Positions 49,053-60,300 of a stretch of 64,000 nucleotides of DNA are shown here, in pieces. How positions within the stretch are numbered: the first letter of the stretch is position 1; each line of letters starts with the position of its first letter. Location of the stretch: positions 88,871,199-88,935,198 of the forward strand of contig RSEF01000003.1 of the NCBI GenBank assembly GCA_003993805.1, written 5' to 3'. The translations under genes were made by a program, and so were the position numbers. The notes beneath the pieces are model-generated. The model had not been told where the DNA came from and ran no database searches. It saw only the letters and a program-made list of their open reading frames with translations. This DNA is from Himantopus leucocephalus (taxonomy: Eukaryota > Chordata > Aves > Charadriiformes > Recurvirostridae).

Positions 49053-49251
49053 ATCCATGACAGTGTCCATGAAACCAAATAAAAATTGTCGTGGCTACAA
49101 GGCCGTGTGTGAAAATCTCTTTGGACTGCCATAGGAGTCCTATAGANCCATGATATAATCCATGACAGTGTCCATGAAACCAAATAAAAATTGTCGTGGT
49201 TACAAAGCCGTGTGTGAAAATCTCTTTGGACTGCCATAGGAGTCCTATAGA
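49053..49251. repeat. 94-bp duplication around a single N (probable unmerged overlap)
   Basis: 49053-49146 and 49158-49251 are identical except for two substitutions (GGCTACAAGG versus GGTTACAAAG). They are separated by N at 49147 plus ten bases. Confidence 0.9.
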
Positions 49252-51298
49252 TTTATCAAGGCTCCTATCTCTCTTTTTTTTTAAATTGACTTCAGAATTC
49301 AGTTTCTATATATTAATGGCCTATGTGGAACTGGTGGAAAACAGTATGTTATTATTGTATACAAGGACATACATAAATATGACTTTCTCCAGGGTTAGGA
49401 AAAATTTGTGTCTTTTCAGTCTCTGTTTAATCTTTCTGCTCTCTGCATAGTCCAATGGTAACATAAATAATATTAAAACAAAGCACTGACTCACTCTTGT
49501 CCATGTTTCTGCTTAGTTAAATTATTAATAAATGCTTAGTGCAAGACTGATTTCAGCTAACTTTAGCAGTCTGCAGTGCATACATATATATCTAATATAG
49601 CTTTTTAGGGCTGTCTTTACACTCAGTGTGGGAAAAACAATCCCGAGGAGTGATGCACATTATGAGTTGTAGGTATATTCCTTAAATGAGATGAATTATG
49701 CCCTAAAACCACTCATTTTTTTCCAGCTAGCTATGGTGCAGATGTCTTAATTTGGAGAGATGAATCTTACCCTTTGTTCAGTTTGTGTAATTTCTGTGTG
49801 TACCTGGATCATTACTTAGGATCATGCTTAGCCTGAGGTAGCTGAGGGCACTGTTCTCCTCTCGTTTGAGGTGCTGCAGAGAGAGATCTCCCTTCATGAG
49901 CACCTGCTGACTGCTAAAATAGCCTCTGGTTTTCATGAGTGTCCTTGGTTGCTTTTTGTGAAGGCATCTAATTCTGCTCATGCTGTGTTAAATGCCTATC
50001 AGATTCAATCTTTCCAAAAATGTGGCAGAATAAAGCTTAATGTCGTGACTCAGTTTTCTCTCATCTGGGAAAAGGATTCAAGAAGCTCGGACAGTTCCTG
50101 CTGAGAGGAGCCGGAGCAGCACCTCAGGCACCGAATGGACTAGAGTTAGATAGCAAGGCGCCTCGTGATTGTAAATGAGTCCAGGGTTAAGAAATAGCTG
50201 GGAGGAGATTCTTTTTTTTTTATTTAAATGATGATTTGGTTGGAGATCTGTTAGTTCTGCCTCAGCCTCATGCCAGTGGGCCAAGTCCTTTACTGGGTGT
50301 AGCTGTTAGTAATGTTTGCAAGGCCAGGATTTATAGACACATTTATTCTGGAGGAATCTAATCACTGCATTGCTTTCGCAAATGTAGCTGTATCAGAAGC
50401 AAACAGTGCATGAATTATATGTCTCGGCAGGATTGATCGTGCCCTTAGGAGCTATCAGCAGCACCCAGAGAACAATTACATTCTCCTGCTCCCAATAATG
50501 AAGTACTATTTAGAAACAGAAAGTCATTATGTAAAACTTTGAGAAATGATACAATTACATTACATTACACATAATTTTGTCATAGGCCTTGCTTATTACA
50601 TAAAATTTAAATGTCTTCTGAAAGGGAATTCTGTAGTGCTGATTTCCTGCTCTTGCGCTCCAAGGCACTTTGCCTTTCTGTTAAATGATGAGAGAGCTGC
50701 TTAGGGTCGGAAATAGAATATATTCTGAAAATTTAAAAAAATTGCTTATAAAAAGAAGCTGTGTCTGAAAACAAGCAGTTATTGTATTAATTATTATTTA
50801 ATTTAATATTCAATAACCCTCTAATTTGACAGTGTCTATTTCATATTTTGGTTTATCCAGTTATTACAGCAAGAAGTAACTCAAAGAAGTGAACATAGGC
50901 ATCATACTTATAAGATTATTAATTCTGTGTAGTCAGTCTGATCTCTTTGTAATTGCTTACAGATTTAAATTTAAACCTTGCATGTTCTTTTCTTTCTTTT
51001 GCATAATAGTTGGCCTTTCTTTTGCATGCTGGTTTCAACCGGTGCATGATTGAAGCTGTGTGATGGAAAGAAAAATGAGTTGTGTCAGTCTAGTTTGTGC
51101 AGTGTTCAGTGCAAAAGGTCCCAGAGCAGTGCTTTGGTGAGTGGCTGAAATATGGGACTGGGCCAGGTGCCACCCTCTGAATGGAGGTATAATCGGGCAG
51201 CAGATAGCACCACAAATGGTCAGGGTAGATCTACTCTTACACAATCTCTCCTGCTTTATCTATAGAAAGTGAGACTTGAGGAGACAAGCTGGTAGGAC

Positions 51299-51383
51299 AT
51301 AGAATCATAGAATCACAAAATGGTTTAGGTTGGAAAGGACCTTAAATACCATCTACTTCCAACCCCCCTGCCATAAGCAGCGA
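51299..51383 (-). mobile_element. CR1 3' end cut by assembly gap
   Basis: ATAGAATCATAGAATCAC, GGTTTAGGTTGGAAAGGACC and AACCCCCCTGCCATAAGCAG, then the gap. Confidence 0.92.
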
Positions 51384-51483
51384 NNNNNNNNNNNNNNNNN
51401 NNNNNNNNNNNNNNNNNNNNNNNNNNNNNNNNNNNNNNNNNNNNNNNNNNNNNNNNNNNNNNNNNNNNNNNNNNNNNNNNNNN
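51384..51483. other. Assembly gap (100 N)
   Basis: Exactly 100 N, inside or directly after a CR1 copy. Confidence 0.99.
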
Positions 51484-51599
51484 AACAGATACTGCTAAAA
51501 GACACTGTGCCCTATGTGCTTCCAGATCATGAAACACACAAAACCTTGTAGAATGGGTAATTAAGACTTACAGAGCTGTTTTCGAGCTTTCTGTTTTAG

Positions 51600-52170
51600 G
51601 TCTGAAGACAGGCTAAGGATCCTTCCCGTCTTACCCTAAAGCACTGCATGCCATCAGGTATTGACTGCAAAAGGAAAAACATCATTTTGCAGCTATACAG
51701 AACCTTAGAGCGCCCACAACTTGAGTATTGTGGGCAGTTTTCATGTTTGCATCTCAAAAAGGACAGAGTGAACTTTAAAAAAACTACAGAGAAAGTACCT
51801 GAAATGATTAACAGGATGAAGGAGCTGCAGACTAGCTGGGACTTCAGTTTGGGGAGGCTGTGGGGCATATGGCTGGGGTTTACAAAATCATGGAGATCGT
51901 GGTGAAGGTGAACGCAGAAATGTTATTCTCCTGCAATACAAGAACTTGGGGAAGTCACTGAAACTGGTGAGAAACTAGTTTAAAGCACACAAGATAAATT
52001 ATATCTTGATGTAGTGGGTGGTGACCTGGAACTCATTGCCATGGGAGTTAATGGAGGCAGAAGGTATCAGCAGCTTCAAAAAGGGACTAGGCAAAAAGGA
52101 ATACGGCTACATGTCCATGAACAGACACTTAAGGGAATGGGCAGAATTATCCTGTAATTGATGTTGGTGA
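51600..52170 (+). mobile_element. Old CR1 LINE, C-terminal ORF2 and 3' part
   Basis: + strand frames give LYRTLERPQLEYCGQF, then KKTTEKVPEMINRMKEL, and later sequence equivalent to NSLPWELMEAEGISSFKKGL around 52030-52090. These are in normal CR1 order: [19 protein letters not shown], WNxLP. Several frameshifts. Opposite in orientation to most other CR1 copies here. Confidence 0.75.
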
Positions 52171-52173
52171 AGA

Positions 52174-52233
52174 AGGAATATGAAGGGCCCATATTCCTCA
52201 TTTCCTCATATTCCTCGTTTCCTTCATATTCCT
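52174..52233. repeat. Inverted repeat with internal CATATTCCTC repeats
   Basis: AGGAATATGAAG at 52174-52185 is exactly complementary to CTTCATATTCCT at 52222-52233. The loop contains two further CATATTCCTC units. Confidence 0.85.
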
Positions 52234-53860
52234 CAGAAAGGATTCTTTCAAGAAATTAGTTAAGCAATAATGGCTTTCCACTTGAGACTGTTTCTGTAGT
52301 CCTACATTAATTATAAAATATACATATTTATTTACGTATACAAAAATGAAGGAGTCATCTTTCATAAATGTGTGTCTGGCAGGCTGCTCCTACTCTCTTT
52401 TCAGACCCAAATTCAGATAACTTCCGTGGAAATTATTTCATACTCGTGGCTCTTTGATTAAGTTCAAATTTACCGCTTTGTGGAAAAGCTGTTATTTCTT
52501 TCCTTGGTTCTGTTTTTGCATGGCTGTAATTGTCCTCGGTTAGTTCAAGCTGGGCAGATGCTGATTGTGACTTACACCCAGATGGAGTGACCCAAAGGGT
52601 CCTGGTGACCTGCTGCCAGGGTTGGGCAGGCTCAGGGCAGGTACAGCAACATGACAACTGCCCCAAAAGTAGGGCTGCATCCCTGCCCCTTGCTGTGGAA
52701 CAGGTTAATTTTACCAAGTGGCAGTCAAGTGTGACTGTGTTGTGGGAAGACACAGTCTGTTATCTGCACCTACCCCAATCTGAGTTGCTTGTTGGCTTGC
52801 ACCACACAACTGGAAGATGAAAGTGAGCTGGGGAGCAAGGCCAGGAGCCAGGCAGGTGGCCATGGTCACTGGACATATCTGGATTCCAGGTGATGAGCTG
52901 GACCAGTTTTCAAAGCTCGGTTTTCTCTGTCTTCCTGATGGGAGGACTTTATGAACACCTGAAACTGCTCCTCCCCACAGGAGTTTATGAAGGGAGAAAC
53001 AGTTTTTCTATTTGGCTTTTGTTTTCCCTTGGCTCAGATTTGTTATGCTCACAGGTGTTTTTTGAATAGGCTTAATAAAGGCTTATTGACAACCTGCAGA
53101 GTGCCAGAATCTCACCAAATTTGTGCAGTGCTGGAAGCACTGTGCAAGATGTCTAAAATCCGAATCCGGAGAACAAAACACACATTCTTCCCCCGACACC
53201 TTCTGGTTGCAGGGGACACGTGCCAGCACAGCGTCCTTGCACAGGGCACCCCTGGGCAACCTCATCCTGGGGACAAGGAAGGTCCCTTTACAGCGTAGGA
53301 GGAAAGTCAGCAGCAGTAGAAGCACTTAGAAGCTGTGACAACTTATGTAAGGATGATCTGCAGCCTCCAGGGAAATGAAACAGGACTTCACCCACTTGGT
53401 CTCCTGTAATCATATAACATCTGTATCACAATCTAGAAATGAAAGACAAATGACAGCTCCCATGTCGTGCTGCTCATCTCATGCTGAAGACAACATTGAG
53501 CAGCAGCTGAAATTTGATGGACAGATTTCCCAGAAATAAGAGGATGGGAAACCAAACTAATAGCTTTTATTCTTTTTTTAAGTTATATTGGATTAAGGCA
53601 TGGCTGTGAGTATTTTGTCATCTGAGCTCAGCTTTCTGTGGGTGAATATGATCATTCCAAGATTTGAGGTGTATATTATTCATGCTAGCAGTGGGTTGAA
53701 ATCAAGCAGCTCATTGATATGGCCAGGCAGAATGGGGTAAATGATTTCAGATTAAGAGCTGATGGCTGTCTCTGATGGCTGTGTCTTCCTCATACACCCA
53801 AAGGGCTGGGGAAAAAAAACAAACAACCCTGTGAGCCTTTCCACTGTATTTGGGAAAGAT

Positions 53861-53967
53861 TATCTGTGAGTATCTACTGGGCCTGAAATATTTGAAGAGT
53901 GTTTATAAGGTATNTATCTGTGAGTATCTACTGGGCCTGAAATATTTGAAGAGTGTTTGTAAGGTAT
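53861..53967. repeat. 53-bp duplication around a single N
   Basis: 53861-53913 and 53915-53967 differ by one base (TTTATAAGG versus TTTGTAAGG). N at 53914 is exactly at the join. Confidence 0.93.
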
Positions 53968-54233
53968 TGTCAAAATGAAAAGTACTATTGTGTTTAATTC
54001 TGCAAATCACGTGGCATTATTTCTCATGCCCAACTGACTGATGCATAGAATTTACTTGCAGCAAGAGCACCAATGGCAAACTGGAGATACAGGATGGGGT
54101 NTTGTCAAAATGAAAAGTACTATTGTGTTTAATTCTGCAAATCACATGGCATTATTTCTCATGCCCAACTGACTGATGCATAGAATTAACTTGCAGCAAG
54201 AGCACCAATGGCAAACGAGATACAGGATGGGGT
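53967..54233. repeat. 134-bp duplication around a single N
   Basis: 53967-54100 and 54102-54233 are near identical: CACGTGG/CACATGG, TTTACTTG/TTAACTTG and a 2-bp deletion. N at 54101 is exactly at the join, and the first copy overlaps the end of the preceding duplication. Confidence 0.93.
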
Positions 54234-57087
54234 TTTTTTTAGCAATTTAGGCTGATGTGAGCTTAGACTTTAGTTTTCCTTTTATGTATTTTTTTAAATA
54301 TCCAGGTTAAGTTAAATTTAGAGGGATCCACACAAAATTAAACTGCATTCATATAGTAAGTGGGTGTATACATGCGGGGAAATTTGTCACATTTACCTAA
54401 GGCCTGACAGTAGTGACTGACACTTTGTAGTGTAAACACCCCCACGGAGAAGACCAGCAACAGCACATCTCACCAGTGCTCTTAAAAACATTGATTTGCT
54501 GACCCCTTATTTTCTACAAGTTTTTTACCCCCACTTTTTTCCTCCTCCTTTGTTCTAAGGTGTCAAAATCTTCTTTGAGGTGATGCCTGGTGGATAGGTG
54601 CAGGGGGGACTGTTGCAGATTGAGGTGTATTGGGTTTTCTCGGCGTAGCTGCAGAGAGGAGAGGTGGTGGCACACCTGGTGCCAGCAGGCTCTGAGGACT
54701 CCCTGTGCAGTGTGGGGAGGAGGGATGCAGGTGGGTGTCAGACTCCTGAGCCTGAAGATGCAGAGTCTGCAGTGGCTTCAAGCCAAAACGCTGAATGTGA
54801 AGACCTGGAACTGGCCGCGTGTCTCACAGCTCTTGGTACTCACCTCTCGGCACAAAGGGGAAGGAGCCTTTCTACCAAAGCAGGCTCCATGCCAGACAGC
54901 TCAGTGATTTACTCCTTCCTCCCAGCAATGCTGGCACACTGCGCAGCAGCGTGTACTAGCAGCTGCTCTCTGTGTGCTCTGTCCTGCTTCTCTTCTCTTC
55001 ATCCAGTCGATTTGATGCAATAGTGGATGCATATGAAAAAAGCCCTGGGCTAAGAGGGTCAATGCTGAAGCCTGTGACTGATGGAGGAACTGTGAACACC
55101 ATCTATGCCCTGAACCTGCCAAACCTGTGCATCCTGACTTGTGGTTCCCAGTAGCCGTTGATGTTGCACTTGACAGGAGTCAGCGTCCTACTGACATCAC
55201 GCCTAACTGCCACCAAACTCTGCACTGTATTCCAATAGTTTTGCCACCAGTGATTTGATTGTTTCAGTCGTGCTCCATAATCTGCCAGTCAGACCCACTG
55301 GACAGCAACAAATCGACAGCTTTGCCAGTCTGGTGAGACAGTCAGCGATGAAGCGGTCACAACTGCCAGATCTGTCACTTCCAGATGGAAAAGGGGACAC
55401 TTTACTGTCTCAGCTTACTTTTGGTGCAAACACACCAACAACAGGTATTGAGGCCTGCGGTTTTGAACACAAAATCACACTTACCTTCACTCTTCCTTGC
55501 TGAGATAAGAGAAGAGGCCTTGCCTAAACTCTCTAATCTGACCACCTTTTCTGTTCCTGAAAATAAGCAGAGGTATTTTTTCCTAAGCAATAGTTTATAA
55601 TTTCCTCAGGAGTTACTGCAGTTCCTGGCTCTGATGCTGACAAACTTTTCCCCAAACTTTTCTCTCTTGCAATAAGACCTCTTGCACAAAAGGTGGGAAA
55701 GGGGCAAGGAATATACTGATGAGCTGGGGAGGTGTGCTGTGAGAAGACCATAGCATAGGCTGAGAGGCATCTCTGTTCATATGTCTAGTGGTTGCGACCA
55801 TTCTAGATGGTGTTTTCAGAGGGAGGTTTTCAAAGGCGAGGTGTTGTGGGCTCCTTTTCAAGGCATCTGCCTCTCCAATTTGTGCAGTTTATTTCTGCTA
55901 TGGCTCCATCTCTTCCCGATCCGTCTTCTGGAGTCCAGTCCCAGAGCTTCTGCTCAGCTATTACAATAAATAGATTGGTAAGTGGAATCGTGTTCAGTTG
56001 CCAATAACCTCTTCTTGGTGGTTCCAGACAGCACATCAAGGGGTAATAGCCATCGATTGTGGTTTAGAGGTTCAGGTTGGACTGTAAGAGAAATTACTCT
56101 ACCAGAAGCATCTCAGAGTGGTTCACAGGGGCTGTCAGATCTCCAACCTTGCATCTTTTCAAGATGTGGCTGGATGGAGACAAGCCAGACCTGTAATGGC
56201 AATGGTCCAGTTTCAAGCAGGAAGTTGGATTTAGTCATCTTCAAACAATATTTCTATGGTTTTTTGATTGTCTATGTTCTTAAATTGTCCGAATGGTCCT
56301 TCAAATGGGTTTGGCCTGAGGCAAGTATCAGTCTCCTGAACCATCCCCAGGCATCACTTGGGAATTAGCCTGAGCCATTCTAAATAAGCAGTTTGGATGG
56401 TGCCACTTTGTTTATACGGGAAAGAGAATTTTATGGCATGGTAACAAGGCTTTCTGTACCAGTTGGCCTCAGTGCCAGAATGTCCAGAAAACATATAACT
56501 AATTAAATTTCCTAGGATAGATGTGTCCTGTCAAGGAATGTAATGTGGCAATCAGTGGAGATGTGTTTCCAGCTTGCCTGTGCCGCTGGTAAATGCTATC
56601 ACAGTGTGGCCATTTCCATAGCTTTGACACAGGGCTAACAAAATGTGCACTTCTTTACTGAGCACTTGGATCACTACTTTATTACTTTAAAAGTTCTTTA
56701 AAGGATGAAAATGACAATCATTTATCACTGCTGTCAAGAGGGTAATCTAGTTGTGATCTTGCAGATATGTTTCTGAGTATTCTTTAGCAAAATAAAATTT
56801 GTCATTGTCTTTCTCTATAGAGATGTAGTGTGATGTTAAATTCAATTAGGATACACAATAAGAGGGGGTGCTGTCACATAATAACTTGATTTCTAAGACC
56901 TGAAGTTTATTGTTTTGAATTCTTGGTGAGGGCTTTCCAATCAAATAAACATGAGATTCTGGTAGTCTTTGCTGGTGAGTGGTCTAGTTCATGGGTTCCA
57001 GGCTATATGTGTCTGTAAGCAAGGTGGTAATTCAGTGCTTTGCACTTACGAGTTTAGATATTGTTATCATTTTACTTCTAGCTGGGG

Positions 57088-57358
57088 TCACAAGAATTCT
57101 CTTTCTGGATCAGACCAGGAGAAAAGTTGTCTGTTTTGTCGCAGGCACTGGCTGGGCTCAGCATCAGGGGAGCCTGAGATTCTGGAAAANTCACAAGAAT
57201 TCTCTTTCTGGATCAGACCAGGAGAAAAGTTGTCCGTTTTGTCGCAGGCACTGGCTGGGCTCAGCATCAGGGGGAGCCTGAGATTCTGGAAACNGTTGTC
57301 TGTTTTGTCGCAGGCACTGGCTGGGCTCAGCATCAGGGGAGCCTGAGATTCTGGAAAA
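57088..57358. repeat. Two-and-a-half copies of a 102-bp unit joined by two single Ns
   Basis: 57088-57189, 57191-57293 and the partial 57295-57358 are near identical, with N at 57190 and 57294. Differences are TCTG/TCCG and an extra G. Confidence 0.93.
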
Positions 57359-60300
57359 CGGTGGACGCAGTGTTTGGTACCAGATGGTGAAGATAAAACC
57401 TGCAAATATCCCTGCAGCAAAGGGTCTGGAGTGAGAGATCAGGGAAATTCCCAATAACCACATTTAGACCTTGTTTTTCTGACCTTTACCAGTGGGTTTA
57501 CATTGCATCCAAAAAGTCTTCTCTGTTTTTGTTGATGTTCACCATTAGCAAATGTTGAATGCAGATGAGCTCTGTCTCTAGAGTGCTCTGCTCAGGCTAA
57601 GAAGGAGAGCGCAGTGCCTTTGGGCACAGCTGGCCTGCGTCGCTGTCATGGGGAGGAAGGCAGAGAAGGCTTGGCCCTGGGCAAAAGGTCATGCAAGCAG
57701 GCTGGTGCTTAAAGCTATGGCTAAAGTCTGCAGGCAGACCTGCCTCAAATGATTCTCAATTACCATTTGGATCTGAAACTGGGAAAAGTGGATGTTTGTG
57801 CCAGCACGGGATTAGCCAGCTCATCCTCCTAACACCCTTCTGAAGAAGAAACTTTTATTTCCATTCCATAACTGGTGAAAGCGGAGCAGTGAGGTTACGC
57901 TTTCTCCAAAGGCACATGAAGAGCTAGTGGGAGGGTTTGAATTGCAACCTGTCTCTTCTGCATCCATCCCTGAGCTTAGTCCAGCAGAGCATGCTGCCTC
58001 CCTCTTCATTTCCCGTTTACTTTGTCCCACCACATCCACTGATGGATGGTGAGAATGGTGAAAACTGGTCATTGGGTCCCCTCTCCAAGTTCAATCCCAC
58101 AGATCTTTTATATTAGCCACATTTATCATCCTCTATATTCATTTGATTAGTGACAGATTTACTTTTGATTGTAATGCAGCATTCATCATGGCAGGGCTTT
58201 TTTTTTTTTGAGGTGTTTTAGTCTTTTTAAAATAAAAAAAGGTTTTTTGTAATGGCACTTTGCAAAAGAAACATTTTGAAGTAACATATAATTATACTCT
58301 ACAGTTGTCAAACAGAACAGTGCTTAAGTGGCTGTTCAATAACATGCAGCAGCAATGCCGTATCAGGTACTAAGGCTGCTTATCTTTTAGCTACAATGTA
58401 ATTATTCGTATTTTAGGCAAAGTACTGCATTTATTCCCACGTGAAAGTGCTTCTGTAATGTGGGAAAGTATTCTTATATCATAATGCTTATAAAAGATCA
58501 TATGATTGTGAGTGAAAATGAACATGTCAATCACCCTAGAAAGAAAATGGAGAATTGCTCATCCTTTCTAAAATCAGTAGTTTTTAAAAAAGTAAGAGTG
58601 TGTTAGAGGCACTCAACTCTTGTGTGTTCTGAAAAAGTTCTGAAAACATATTGTCTTCCCCCACTTTATAGAGTAATAGGGGGGCTATAAAAGAAGATGA
58701 TGCTTGAATGTAGAGGGCAGCAGAGCATAGTAAAGGTCATTGAACATTACTCAGTCTGGTAAGTGGATGATATTATTGAGTTCAGCACGTTTTTCATAAC
58801 ACCCGAAATTAAACATCCAAAATTTTTAGAAGACTGTGTTTTAGTCCGGAAAAATATACACTGGAAGAGATAAATAATTTCTTAATGTCAAGGTGTGTTT
58901 TCTATAGTGTTTTGAAACCTGGACGCACTGAGAAGACTTAGCAAAGAAAGCTCTACGTGTAAGTGTTTTGTGCATCTTAAGCATGTGTTTCTATAGGTAT
59001 TAACTTCCTTCATGGTATATCAGGATGAGAGTGTGGGAATTTGGGGAGTGTAGCACTCTCCTCAGATACTGCACTTACTTGCACCCTTGTCACTTCTCAG
59101 CAGCAGCCTGCTAACCTGGAATAGGCAAGACTGAAAAGATATCTGACATCTTGTCCTAATTTATTACACAGGAGCAGAGATGCAAGTGCACAGGCTAATA
59201 AGACAGCAATTTAAAATGCTTATTAGTAGAAGTATAGGGAAAATATTGTGAGCATTTATTAGAATTTTGAATGGTTGCTCACACAAAGTATTTCTTTACT
59301 AAGCATTTCAGTGAAAATGTGTTTGCAAAACAATGCCTTTTCTATGCCTGAATATTTGTATTCATGTCAAAAACGTGGTAGCTGCAGAGGAACAAAAACG
59401 CTGGCTCTTTTTAGATAGTTGCTATTTGTCTACTCTTGTTATGCTTGAATCGCTAAAAAGATCTGTCTGGGGAGAAGAAACAGTATCGTGTGAAATGTAG
59501 CCAGTCACACACCAGAGATTAGCTACCTATTTAGGGATTACCTGAAATGGACATTTCTTTATGTATTCTTCTCTTATTCTCAAGAATAACGAACACTTTC
59601 ATACAAGACAGGATTGTTTACAAAGAGGATAATGGCTAAATGTGTCAGATTTATTCACAGTGAATCATTCAAAACAACCTTACTTCAGAATTTCTTTTTC
59701 TTGGTATAAAGAGCTGGTAATAGATGAAAAGGAAGGTTTATTGTCCAAAACATGGAACACGAGATACTGGTTGAAAACAGCTGAATTCTTTCATACGTAC
59801 ATAGCTGCAGCAAATGTGCAAAAGTTTTATTTGGTACATAAATCTTTCAGAGGTACAGCATCAGATGTCAGCTGCCTGCCTTGCTACCCTGTGTCCTAAA
59901 ATGAATATGATCTGTGAACCTCAGTTGTGGCCTTTGTATTCCTAACAAAATAGATATTTTTTCATAGCTTTAGTAAAATGTGGTGAATATTCCAGACCAG
60001 ATAGTGAGTAGCTGACTTGCTGTATAGCGGCAAGCAGACCTTCTTTGGTGTTAGTTCTTCTAACTCCAAACATTAGGTAAAATCAGAAGCTGACTAAGCT
60101 AGAAACAAAGTGCTGTCGCGTACTGAGTCAGCTGGTAGCTGGTGACAGAACTATCTCTATATGGGATGAGCAAACTCTTTCTCTCAGTCTTCACTTTGAA
60201 CCATTAGGTTGGATATCACAAAGAGTGTAGCATCTACAGCCTCACACCCATCCTGTCAAAGATGGAAGAATAAGAGATTTGAGAGTCAGAGAGAATGAAC

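Larger units (their letters stand above)
33115..51298. other. Long intergenic stretch, no gene seen
   Basis: 18 kb without a convincing exon. ORFs up to 131 codons (38794-39189 +, 38863-39246 -, 43195-43560 +) have no recognisable motifs and overlap on opposite strands. Supported items are simple repeats (37320-37430, 37543-37578, 41543-41559), an old CR1-like tail (46478-46580), a 20-bp-period duplication (48891-48925) and an N-joined duplication (49053-49251). The block 50380-50830 is AT-rich and enhancer-like. Confidence 0.5.

Noticed and set aside
53861..54233. True tandem repeats
   Set aside because: Each junction carries a single N exactly at the copy boundary; unmerged assembly overlap is simpler.
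56969..57346. 125-codon ORF with internal repeats (repeat protein)
   Set aside because: The repeats are created by two N-joined duplicate contig ends.
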